Origin: Bacteroidaceae bacterium
GTDB taxonomy: Bacteria > Bacteroidota > Bacteroidia > Bacteroidales > Bacteroidaceae
Assembly: GCA_902362595.1 (NCBI GenBank)
Contig: CABIXF010000008.1
Location: 62,001 to 126,000, forward strand
Reading direction: 5' to 3'
Length of the DNA: 64,000 bases
The notes under the pieces are model-generated. The model was not told where the DNA came from, did no database searches, and saw nothing but the letters and a program-made list of their open reading frames with translations. A program made the translations under genes and the position numbers. The first letter of the stretch is position 1; each line of letters starts with the position of its first letter. Positions 36,226-45,900 of this stretch are shown here, in pieces.

Positions 36226-36999
36226 ATGGAGCAAAAGGCATATAAAATATTTATTATAGAGGATTCAGATAAAGATAGGGAGTTATTGGAAAAAAGTCTT
36301 GCGTCATATAATCTGTTTCAAGTTGTAGGGTGTTTGCCTGGAGGTTCCGGAGCTTTGGCTCTCATTCAGCGTTTACATCCTGATTTGCTTTTTATTGACG
36401 TAGAATTGCCGGGGCTTCCTGGGTACGAGATTGTTAATAAGCTCCATGAGGTGGTTATGTGGGATATGAAAGTGGTTTTTTACACTGCTTATCCTCACTA
36501 TATGTTGGAAGCGATACGAAGTGCCGCTTTTGATTTTTTGCTGAAACCTTTTGAGATGAAAGAACTGGACTTAATTATAAATCGTTTTGTGCAGGCAAAA
36601 ATAGAAAAAAAAGAAGAGATAAATAGCGTGAGTGTTATGCGTGGGGTGGAAGGGGAAAGCGGTAAAGGTACATTTTCCATCCAGTTGCCGACGGGGGAGA
36701 TTCGTGTATTGCGTCTTTCAGAAATTGGATATTTTAAATTTAATGCTTCACGCAGGTGCTGGGAAGTCTTTTTATTCATTCAGAAATTGCTGGCCATGCG
36801 TTCTTCCATCAATGCCATGAATATCTTGGGATTTTCTTCTCAGTTTGTGCAAATACATAAGTCATATATCATTAATATCCAGCATCTTGCCATGATAGAC
36901 GGAGATGAGTGCATTATGTATCCACCGTTTAATGGAGAGAGACTGCCTATTTCGAGCAAGTATAAGAAGGCACTGCAAAGTAGCTTTATTCAGTTATAA
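36226..36999 (+). CDS. LytTR-family response regulator
   Basis: The start chosen is ATG 36226 (257 residues); the earlier in-frame ATG 36175 would add 17 residues that do not belong to a receiver. Receiver domain at 1-120 with IIEDSDKDRE, phosphoacceptor Asp58 (FIDVELPG) and Lys in LLKPFE. LytTR DNA-binding domain at about 155-255 (VQIHKSYIINIQHLAMIDGDE, PISSKYKKAL). It is divergent from the histidine kinase gene with a 221-base gap that probably holds both promoters. The target is not evident. Confidence 0.92.
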   Translation: MEQKAYKIFIIEDSDKDRELLEKSLASYNLFQVVGCLPGGSGALALIQRLHPDLLFIDVELPGLPGYEIVNKLHEVVMWDMKVVFYTAYPHYMLEAIRSAAFDFLLKPFEMKELDLIINRFVQAKIEKKEEINSVSVMRGVEGESGKGTFSIQLPTGEIRVLRLSEIGYFKFNASRRCWEVFLFIQKLLAMRSSINAMNILGFSSQFVQIHKSYIINIQHLAMIDGDECIMYPPFNGERLPISSKYKKALQSSFIQL

Positions 37000-37050
37000 A
37001 TCAGAATCCCCGTTTTTCGGGAGGTACCTGAAAAACGGGGATTCTGATTT
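36998..37050. terminator. Bidirectional terminator with perfect 21-bp stem
   Basis: Arms 36998-37018 and 37030-37050 are perfectly complementary over 21 bases, with T-rich flanks in both directions. The loop contains AGGTACCT, itself palindromic. It is shared by the response regulator gene and the convergent sulfatase gene. Confidence 0.88.
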
Positions 37051-37056
37051 AATGTT

Positions 37057-38604
37057 TTAATAAGGAAGGATATCCGAAAGTATTTTTTGCTGATACCAAG
37101 GATCATCAATCTCTTTTAATTGTCTGGCCAGTTCCTGATAGAGTTCTTTCACAATCTCCGGATGTTCTTCCGGTGAAAGATTTTGTAACTGGTAGGGATC
37201 TTTCACATCGTCAAACAAAAGAGTTTGTGTCAGTTTGTTGTCTCGGTCGATGTACAGAGCCAATGTATAATGCAGTGTCTTGATTCCTCTGGAGCGAGGG
37301 AAATAAGAGATTACATTGCCGTCTTTATCTTTATCGCCATCCATGTTTTGAATGTATAAAGCGCCCGTAGGACGAGTGATGGTCTGCACAGAATCTTCAT
37401 AGAAAAGAGGTGCATAATTACTTCCCTGTACAGTTGTCGGGATATCTTTTCCCAAATTACAAAGTCCCAGCAAGGTAGGCATAATGTCTGGAGAAGATAA
37501 CAGCAGGTTGTCTACTCGTGCACGTATGTGTCCCGGGTAACGGATAAGGAAAGGCACATTCATGGATTCTGCGTAGGGTGAGTTCTTCGGGTCGTCCGTA
37601 AACTGGCTACACATGGTTTCTCCGTGGTCGGAGGTGAACACGACAATGGTGTTTTTGTCGAGGTTTAACTCTTTCAGGCAATCCAGAATCTGTCCGAAAG
37701 CGCGGTCCACTCCGCTGACAGAAGCAAAGTAGTAGGGCGCAGACTCCGCTTTCTTCCGTTTCTTGTCGGCATTGGGACGAATCAGCAGGCTGTCTATTGG
37801 CTGGTCTTTATACAAGTTGAAGTCTTCCTCCATGCAGTCGTTGAGTGAGCGGTACGGGCTATGCGGCGGGTTCATGCCTACCATGATAAAGAATGGTTTT
37901 TTAGGGTCCCGTTGGTTTTTCTCGTTACGCAGGTAAGAGATGACTTGCTTGGCTTCGTGAAGTGGTGACCATTCCTTCGGGTCATGGCGCTTCCCTTCAG
38001 TATCCCAATAGTGTGGGTTTTTATGTTCGTCAAACGTGCCGTAAGAATACCAGTAATTGAACCCATGGCGCCGTTCTTTGGGAGTATAAGCATCCCAAAC
38101 CGGGCGTTGGGTTTCTACGTATTCACCCGGATGAGCCGGGTCGTTGGGCGTAGGAAAGTCAGCATGCAGCTTACCGAAGTAAGCACAGTCATAGCCGTTT
38201 TTGCTGAATACGTCGCTTACGCACTCCACGTCGGTACGGAGGGAACTGATAGGACGTGTGGAATTACAGTTCAGAGGTATTCCACTTTTGTTGGGATACA
38301 TGCCAGTTAGCAGAGAGCCTCTGTGCGGACTGCTCAGCGGGCAGTTGCTCATGGCAGAAGAAAGTACCAGTGATTCTTTGGCAAAACTGTCGATGTGGGG
38401 AGTATATACCGGGTCGGCTGCAAAGTGAATGTGCTCCTTAAAGCCCTTTTCATGCCAAAACCCCATTGCCATATTACGGTACTGGTCGGGAAACACGTAA
38501 ATGACATTGGGGTATTCTTGCTCAGCAATTTGCTGTTTGCTGGCACAACTTTGCAATGACAACAACCCGAGTCCTCCTATTAGTGAATAGGAAAGGTGTT
38601 TCAT
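37057..38604 (-). CDS. Sulfatase, S1 family, serine-type, for chondroitin/dermatan sulfate
   Basis: A 515-residue lipoprotein-like exported enzyme (lipobox SLQSC, Cys20). Metal-binding PDQYRN (Asp40), formylglycine motif S-S-P-H-R at 91-95 followed by GSLLTG, GKLHAD, and FTSDHGE are S1 sulfatase marks. Ser91 would be oxidised to formylglycine by an anaerobic maturase encoded elsewhere. With GH88 and PL8 in the same operon it resembles the GalNAc-4-O-sulfatase of the Bacteroides thetaiotaomicron chondroitin system, but the exact regiospecificity is inferred from context. It is the last gene of the three-gene minus-strand operon. Confidence 0.85.
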   Translation of the reverse strand: MKHLSYSLIGGLGLLSLQSCASKQQIAEQEYPNVIYVFPDQYRNMAMGFWHEKGFKEHIHFAADPVYTPHIDSFAKESLVLSSAMSNCPLSSPHRGSLLTGMYPNKSGIPLNCNSTRPISSLRTDVECVSDVFSKNGYDCAYFGKLHADFPTPNDPAHPGEYVETQRPVWDAYTPKERRHGFNYWYSYGTFDEHKNPHYWDTEGKRHDPKEWSPLHEAKQVISYLRNEKNQRDPKKPFFIMVGMNPPHSPYRSLNDCMEEDFNLYKDQPIDSLLIRPNADKKRKKAESAPYYFASVSGVDRAFGQILDCLKELNLDKNTIVVFTSDHGETMCSQFTDDPKNSPYAESMNVPFLIRYPGHIRARVDNLLLSSPDIMPTLLGLCNLGKDIPTTVQGSNYAPLFYEDSVQTITRPTGALYIQNMDGDKDKDGNVISYFPRSRGIKTLHYTLALYIDRDNKLTQTLLFDDVKDPYQLQNLSPEEHPEIVKELYQELARQLKEIDDPWYQQKILSDILPY

Positions 38605-38623
38605 GGCGGTTGGTTAGGTTAGA

Positions 38624-39856
38624 TTATTCGTTGACGAAAGAGAACGGCTGATTGTTTTCGATATTTCTCTTACGAATCAGTGCCTCTTCATAATAATAGT
38701 CGGCATAGTTCAATGGCACATCAATTTCTGCACCGTGAGGAATACTTCCTACAGAATGCATCAGGATAAAGTTGCCATTTTCTCCTACTTTTGCCTTGTA
38801 GTCAGGACCAGAAAGATTCTTCACAATTTTGTCGGCCAGTTCCTTGTAGTTCTTTCCCGGACAATATCCGTCCATTTCATACAAGGCAGAAGCCAGACAT
38901 GCAGCGGTAGATACATCTCTCGGTTCGTTTGGAATATTAGGTGCATCGAAATCCCAGTAAGGAATCAGGTCTTTCGGCAGATTCTTGTCGTTCAGGTAGA
39001 AATTCAGGGTCTTTTCAGCCTGGTCCAAATAACGTTTGTCGTGTGTATAACGGTAGCACGTTGTAAAACCGTATACAGCCCATGCTTGTCCGCGAGCCCA
39101 TGCCGACTCATCGGCGTAACCTTGTGCAGTCTGACGGTTTCTTACGCTTCCATCTTTCAAAGAGTAGTCCACTACGTGGTAACAGCTGTTGTCCGGACGG
39201 AAATGGTTCTTCATGGTTGTATTGGCGTGTGAAACGGCAATTTTATAGAACGTTGAATCACCGGACAGGCGAGTAGCTTCGAACAGCAGCTCCAGGTTCA
39301 TCATATTGTCGATGATAACCGGACATTCCCATCCGCGTTCACCCTGCCATCCTCTGTCGGCATCCCATGACTGAATGACGCCAGCTACCGGACGGAAGCG
39401 GGTAGAAAGAGACTGTGCAGCTGTGATGATGACATCTTTGTATTCCGGTTTCTTGCACAAGCGATAGCCTGTCAGGTAACTGCATCCAATCATGAAACCT
39501 ACATCATGATGCCATTTCAGGTACTTCACAGAGTCAAGGTCTTCTGTATATTTTTCTGCGAGTTTTTTCCATTTTTCATTTTTAGTCAGGTCATAATCCA
39601 GCCACATGGTGCCAGGGAAGAAGCCGCTGGTCCAGTCATCAATGGGAACATATACGATGTTGCCTTTTTCATCGATGGTACGAGGGTTCAGAATCTTGCC
39701 ACTTTTTTCAATCAGGTCGGTCTGCAAAGTGTGCTGAGCTTCGATGTTCTTGATTTCATTTTCCAGGAAGTTGTCTGTCTCCGCTGGCTTTTGCTGGCAG
39801 GCAGTAAAGGCAAGCGCCAGCATACTGATGAATCCTAAGTGCTGTTTGATCTTCAT
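38624..39856 (-). CDS. GH88 unsaturated glucuronyl hydrolase
   Basis: A 410-residue lipoprotein (AFTAC, Cys20) with an alpha/alpha barrel. Conserved blocks include WTSGFFPGTMWLDY, WHHDVGFMIGCSYL (catalytic Asp candidate), VIIDNMMNLELL and DESAWARGQAWAVYGF. GH88 enzymes hydrate the 4,5-unsaturated uronic acid at the non-reducing end of disaccharides released by polysaccharide lyases. It sits between the PL8 lyase and the sulfatase, with gaps of 94 and 19 bases. A TAACTTTG element (minus strand, 39904-39897) may give it a secondary promoter. The substrate is most probably unsaturated chondroitin or hyaluronan disaccharide. Confidence 0.93.
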   Translation of the reverse strand: MKIKQHLGFISMLALAFTACQQKPAETDNFLENEIKNIEAQHTLQTDLIEKSGKILNPRTIDEKGNIVYVPIDDWTSGFFPGTMWLDYDLTKNEKWKKLAEKYTEDLDSVKYLKWHHDVGFMIGCSYLTGYRLCKKPEYKDVIITAAQSLSTRFRPVAGVIQSWDADRGWQGERGWECPVIIDNMMNLELLFEATRLSGDSTFYKIAVSHANTTMKNHFRPDNSCYHVVDYSLKDGSVRNRQTAQGYADESAWARGQAWAVYGFTTCYRYTHDKRYLDQAEKTLNFYLNDKNLPKDLIPYWDFDAPNIPNEPRDVSTAACLASALYEMDGYCPGKNYKELADKIVKNLSGPDYKAKVGENGNFILMHSVGSIPHGAEIDVPLNYADYYYEEALIRKRNIENNQPFSFVNE

Positions 39857-39950
39857 ACGATTGTTTTTAAAAAGAGATTGTTTTTGAATTTGTTTCCAAA
39901 GTTAGTCTTCTTATGGGATTTTGATAGGGTAAAATTGTTCAAAAAGCGTC

Positions 39951-42785
39951 TTATTCTGTTTGTTGTACAGAAGTTAGCCTGAACTCTTGCGGTTGTCCGT
40001 CCTGACAGGTCACTTGAATTATCGTATTACCATCCGAATCATGCTGGAAACGGATTTGTGGATTGTCGGCGACGGTCCATTTCCCTTTCACGGTAATTTG
40101 CTTTATCAGTGGACGGCTAGGTTGTGCGGTTGTATAAGTTTTTTCGGAGATGTTCAGGTTGGGTGAGCAAATGCTGAGCCAGACCGACTGACCTTCCGGT
40201 TTGTACATGACCAGTGTTTCGGCATCGGCCTTCTGGAGGAAGGGGGCTTGCGTGCAATTGTAGGTTTCGAAGAAAGCGCAGGCAGTGACCTGTGTCAGTT
40301 TGTCGAACAGGATGTGTGCCTGGTTGTCGTGCTGCTGTATCGTATAACTTTCGAGGGCACTTTTCCTTTCTTCGGCAGTGGGCTGGAGCAAAATCAGGTA
40401 TTCATATTGTGCATTCTGGGGAGCTTTTCCGTGGTTAATCCATGCGGTAAGGAAGTTACCCTCTGTCGCTTTTTTATTTTTATTGTGGAAGGAATGTTGC
40501 AGTCCTTCGGCTTGTTGTACTTCTCCGTCTTTCACATAAAAATAGTTTCCGAAAGGATCTCGAAGTATTTGGGGGTCCGTTTGAATGTATCTCTTGTAAT
40601 TTTTAGGAAGGGCACATTGAAACAGAGTGGTTTCGGTAGGGTAGTCCGAATTGCTGTTGTGAATGCCGCTTCCCAGACAGATAATCCGGTTGCCGAAACA
40701 TGCTACGGATTTGCGGGCCACGAAATCAGGTGTAAAGTTAGGCAACTCGCCTTCCGTAAGTTTCATGGCAAAAAGTCCGTATTTTCCTTTCAGAGAACTG
40801 CATCCCGAGAAGTTTTCTTTGGAACGGACCATAGTGGTACCCTTGCGTGGACTGTCGAGCAGATGAAAAGGAAGGTGAATAGTGGTGGTGCCTGGCAACC
40901 GATTCCAGTCCCAACCTTCTTCTTTAAAGCCGCTACCCTTACGGGATACAGGTTTCCCGTTGCCCATCAACAGGACTGCTCCGTAACTTTGGTAACGTCC
41001 GTAGCGGTTGTCTTTCTGATAGATTTCAGCTCCCCATACATCCGTGTTATAGCCTTTTAGGGTGACCATGTATTTCCCGTACCGGTAAATTCCGGCTGAT
41101 CCGTAATTAAAAACAAAGAAACCTTCCGGATTGGAGGCAGCTTGGCAACCTTCTGCGACGAAATAGTTGTGCATGACAGTCGGGTTCGGTTGCAGGCGAA
41201 GGTAATCTGCTGCCAACTGACGGTCGAACGCCTGTCCTTCTTTTTTCTCGGCCAGTGCCAGCATGGCAAAAGCTTCAATATCCGATTTCTCCATTTTTCC
41301 ACTGAAGGGATGTCGTCCGCCTAGTGAAAGAGCCCATTCTTGCCAGTTACAATAATTGCGCATGCTTTCCAAAGCCAGACGGAATACCGTTCGTCCTTGT
41401 GGAGTGATTTGATAGGGTGTGTCAAGTGTAAAGCCGATGTAGCTTCCGACGGCTCCTAGCGCTCCGGTGGTGTATCCTGGATAAAATCCTCCGTGGTGAA
41501 AGGCCGTTCCATCCACCTTGATACCTCCTAAAGTGCCCGGAGTGAAACGTAGTGAGCTGGATAACCATTGAGATAACTGAGTCATCCGATGGGCTTTTTC
41601 TGTATCTTTTTCTGGAAGCAGGGCTGCAATTACTTTGGGTATTAGTAAGGTATGCCATGTGTCGAGCAGTTCATCTCTTCCTTCTTTGCAAGGTTTTCTT
41701 GTTTCTTGAATTCCAGACCAATAAGTAAGCATATCCATTATGTCCTTTTTGTCGGGTTGCTGACAGATTTCTTTTCGCATCAGCCAGGCAGAAAGATAGA
41801 TTTGTCGGGTCTGGTAGCCATAATGATGGTTGGTACCCATGCCGCTTCCGTAGGCAAATCCCTGGTTGATGGCATAGCGGAATGTCTCGAAATAAAGCTC
41901 CCGAGCGTGCAGGTTTCCGTTGAAGAGATAGTCGGCGGCGAATCCACTTAACATATTTTCTACATCCTGCCAGGTAATATCCTCTGCTGATTTCTCATCG
42001 GGGGCTACAAGAGGTTTGCCGATGTATCCGTTGCCAGACTTTTGGATGTGACAGCTTTCGAAGAGGCTTGTTGCCTGGGAAATGTATTTTCGGGAGAGGT
42101 TTTCACGGCAATAATCTGAAACTTTTTCCATTATTCTTTGCAGGGTTTCCTTTTCCTGTGTGGTGAGTTTCTTGGGGCTGTTGGGCAGATCTTCGTATTG
42201 CTCCCATTCCCAAAGCCTACACCAGTGCCATAGATTGCGTGAACTCAGTGAATTGTTATCCGGCATTTGTTTGTCGGGTGTGGTACGGTCGTTGATTTTT
42301 TTGACAGGATAAGTCATCCGGTCCAGGTAAATTTTGCCTTTTGTAGCAGGTGAGGTTATCCGGCATTGGGCAAGAGACAGGTTCTCTTTCTTTCCTTGCA
42401 TGTGTTTGAAGCCTATCCAGCAAGCTCTCCATCCGGTGGCGGCCAGATGGAAACTGAATTGGAACTGTACGGTTCCTTTTTCATCCAGGAATTCAAAGCG
42501 CAGGGAGTCCTTTTGAGGAATTTCATTGTAGATCCATAGCGTAATGCCATAGTTCTGCACTGTGGAAGAATTGAGCTGTACGGGAACATGAAAAATCAGG
42601 TAGGACTGGGGCTGGTAATCCCATTCCAGGCTTTTCCTTCCTTCTTTATAATAGGTGGTGCTGAGACTGATACGATTTCCTTCCGTTGTTTGTATAGAGG
42701 AAGGAATCGCATCTTCGAAGTCGTATTTTTCAGCTTGTACGTATAAAGTGGAAAGGAGAAAAAAAAGGAAGAAAAGACATTTCAT
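39951..42785 (-). CDS. PL8-family chondroitin ABC-type lyase
   Basis: A 944-residue secreted protein (signal ending LYVQAE). Order: N-terminal beta-sandwich (EFLDEKGTVQFQF), alpha/alpha toroid with NLWHWCRLWEWEQY, then the active-site region DGTAFHHGGFYPGYTTGALG (His and Tyr catalytic pair), NYCNWQEW, and C-terminal beta-sandwiches. The length and motifs match chondroitinase ABC-type rather than the shorter hyaluronate or AC lyases. It cuts chondroitin or dermatan sulfate by beta-elimination. First gene of the minus-strand operon; a 172-base or longer divergent region separates it from the hybrid regulator. Confidence 0.9.
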   Translation of the reverse strand: MKCLFFLFFLLSTLYVQAEKYDFEDAIPSSIQTTEGNRISLSTTYYKEGRKSLEWDYQPQSYLIFHVPVQLNSSTVQNYGITLWIYNEIPQKDSLRFEFLDEKGTVQFQFSFHLAATGWRACWIGFKHMQGKKENLSLAQCRITSPATKGKIYLDRMTYPVKKINDRTTPDKQMPDNNSLSSRNLWHWCRLWEWEQYEDLPNSPKKLTTQEKETLQRIMEKVSDYCRENLSRKYISQATSLFESCHIQKSGNGYIGKPLVAPDEKSAEDITWQDVENMLSGFAADYLFNGNLHARELYFETFRYAINQGFAYGSGMGTNHHYGYQTRQIYLSAWLMRKEICQQPDKKDIMDMLTYWSGIQETRKPCKEGRDELLDTWHTLLIPKVIAALLPEKDTEKAHRMTQLSQWLSSSLRFTPGTLGGIKVDGTAFHHGGFYPGYTTGALGAVGSYIGFTLDTPYQITPQGRTVFRLALESMRNYCNWQEWALSLGGRHPFSGKMEKSDIEAFAMLALAEKKEGQAFDRQLAADYLRLQPNPTVMHNYFVAEGCQAASNPEGFFVFNYGSAGIYRYGKYMVTLKGYNTDVWGAEIYQKDNRYGRYQSYGAVLLMGNGKPVSRKGSGFKEEGWDWNRLPGTTTIHLPFHLLDSPRKGTTMVRSKENFSGCSSLKGKYGLFAMKLTEGELPNFTPDFVARKSVACFGNRIICLGSGIHNSNSDYPTETTLFQCALPKNYKRYIQTDPQILRDPFGNYFYVKDGEVQQAEGLQHSFHNKNKKATEGNFLTAWINHGKAPQNAQYEYLILLQPTAEERKSALESYTIQQHDNQAHILFDKLTQVTACAFFETYNCTQAPFLQKADAETLVMYKPEGQSVWLSICSPNLNISEKTYTTAQPSRPLIKQITVKGKWTVADNPQIRFQHDSDGNTIIQVTCQDGQPQEFRLTSVQQTE

Positions 42786-42975
42786 ACCATTGTGATTTAA
42801 GTTTTTGTATTAATTTTTTATCTAGAAACAAATAAAATAATTTTAGAGTCGATTAATGTTCTTAAATTGTACAAATGGTGTATTGATATTGTCTTTTTTG
42901 TTTTTTTGCCCTTGTATATTTCAAGATTTTTATCGAATATTGCAAGATATTGCTTCGATGAACCTTACTAAAAAC

Positions 42976-45900
42976 ATGAAGAAATTAATATTTTATTGCT
43001 TTTTATTATTCGGACTGCTGGTCATGCATCTTCCTCGGCTGGCGGCTCAAAATATTACTTTTAAACATTTGTCTACCGATAACGGATTGTCACAGATTTC
43101 GGTGAATGATATTTATGTGGATGAGAATAATCTGATATGGATTGGCACAAGAGAGGGGTTGAACTGTTACGATGGTAATGACATCACTATCTATCGTTTG
43201 GAGAAAAACAATCCGTACAGCCTCTTTTCAAATCATTTGCTTCGTATTACCGGCGACCAGAAAGGACATCTTTATTTGCTTTGCATGGATGGAGTGGCCA
43301 GTTTTGACATGGATACCCGTCGATTTACCACCTTGCTTAGCGGGAAAGTGGATGCCATTACTTACCATAACGGTCTTTATGTAGCTTGTGGCAATGAGAT
43401 TTTTCACTATAATGAGCAGACTTCCAGTTTTGACAGTTATTACCGTCTGCCTTCGTCCGAAGGAGACATTTCTTCTTTGTTTCAGGACTCAGCCGGACGT
43501 TTTTGGATTGGGACGGAACATGAGGGATTGTATTGTTTGTCGGAGGATAGAAACTTGTCGCATGTCATCCGTTCCCAGCGTATTTCGTCTGTGTATGAAG
43601 ATGCATCGCATCGTATTTGGGTAGGGACCTGGAACAACGGCATATTCCTTCTGGACCGGAAAGGTAATATCCGGAACATTAAGGCCGAGGCTCATTCTAC
43701 GCAGACACTTTCTTCAAATTTTGTGCGTTGTTTTGAGGAAGACAACGAGGGCTGTATGTGGATAGGTACGGAAGCCGGACTGGATTGCATGAATCTGCAA
43801 ACGGGGGTGATTACGCATTATACGGAAGGAGAGCAGCCATACGGACTTACGCATTCTTCTGTATGGTGCATACGGAAAGATGCCCAGGGAACCATTTGGG
43901 CCGGTACCTACTTTGGTGGAGTGAACTATTTTAATCCTGAATATGCCATATATCGTTTCTTCCGTCAGGCAGATACTCCAGCAAGAGGTCTCAGCAGTCC
44001 GGTTGTGGGAAATATGATTGAGGACAAGCGGGGAAATATCTGGATTTGTACGGAAGGGGGTGGACTGAATGTCTTTGACCCCGTGAAGAATACTTTTCAG
44101 TGGTATACGCATCGTTCGTCGGTCAACAGTATTTCGCATAATAATGTAAAGGCCATCTGGTATGATGAAGCGGCAGATTGTATGTGGCTGGGATTGCATC
44201 TTGGTGGAATTAACAAGCTGGACATTAAGACCGGACGTTTTTCTGTCTATCGGAAAGTGGAAGGCGACAAGGAAAGTATACCTTCCGATATTGTGCGTGA
44301 CATCGTTCCTTATAAAGATAGTCTGGTCGTTGCCACGCAATCGGGAGTCTGTCTGTTTTCGCGTGCTACCGGCAAATGCCGACAGTTGTTTCAGTCGCAC
44401 AAGGAGGGGAAACTCATTCGTATGGTGGCCGATCTGGAATTTGATAAAAACGGTGTCTTATGGATGGCTGTGACAGGAGAAGGGGTCTTCTCGTACGATT
44501 TTAAGACCGATGCCTTGACACATTATGTGTATCGGAAAGGAGAACCGGGAATCAGCAATAACAATGTGAACAGCATCTTTTGCGACAGCGAAAATAAAAT
44601 ATGGTTCTGTACATCCGGCAGCGGGCTTGATTGTCTGGACCAACGGACGAGAGCTTTCCGTAATTACGACGTGTCTAACAGCGGCTTTTCAAGTGATTGC
44701 ATCTACAAGGTCTGTGAGGGAGACCATAAAGAACTGCTGATGATAACCAATCAGGGATTTTCCTGTTTCGATTATCGGAAAGGCACAATTCGGAATTATT
44801 GGTCGGGAAACGGCTTCCCGTTGAATTCCGTCAATGAAAATGCCTTGTACCTTTCTAAAAAGAAGGAAGTCTTTTTGGGAGGCACATCAGGTATGGTCAT
44901 GTTCTCCTTGAATAGCTTGAATTACCGTCTGAAACCGTATCATATCATGTGGACGCGTCTGGTGGTAAACGGAAAGGAAATCGGGGTGAACGATGCCAGC
45001 GGAATCTTGTCGCATGAATTGAACCATACTTCTTGCATTACGCTGAAGGCCAATCAGAATATGTTCAGTATTTACTTCTCTACTTCCAATTATATCCCTG
45101 AAAACCGGGAGCAGATGGAATATCTGCTGGAGGGCTTCTCCAAGGAGTGGACCAAAGTAAGGGAGCAGCCGGTCATTACATATACGAACCTGAATTCCGG
45201 AACATATACTTTGTGGGTACGTTCTGCCAATCCCGACAGCTTGAGCAAACCTATTTGCATGCAGATTGTGGTAAAGCCGCCTTTTTATGCATCGGAATGG
45301 GCTTTCTTGTTGTATGTGTTGCTGGTGGGAGGAATTGTTTTCTATCTGATGCGGATGTATCAGAGCAGGGTGAAGCTGCAGGCCTCGTTGACTTATGAAC
45401 AACGTCATTTGCAGGATATCGAACGACTGAACCAGAATAAATTGCGCTTCTTCACCAGTATCTCACATGAATTCCGCACACCGCTTACCTTGATTTTAGG
45501 GCAACTGGAAAAGTTGATGCAGATGCCTCAGCTTTCTCCTTCCATGTATTCCACCGTGTTGCTGGCTTATAAAAGTGGTATGCAGCTGAAGGAACTGATA
45601 GGGGAGCTGTTGGATTTCCGGAAACAGGAACAAGGAAAGATGAAGCTGAAAGTCAGCCGGATGAATTTGGTAAATTTCCTGAATGAAACGTATTTGCTTT
45701 TCCAGCCGTATGCAGAGAGTAAACAAATACATTTTGAGTTTCATAAGTCGCAGGATGACATTGAATTGTGGTTCGACTGGAAGCAGATGCGGAAGGTGAT
45801 TAACAATTTGCTGTCGAATGCCATGAAGCACGTACCTTCACAAGGAAAGATTGTGATGGAGGTAGGAGTGACAGATACGGAAGCCTGGTTCTCGGTAGAA

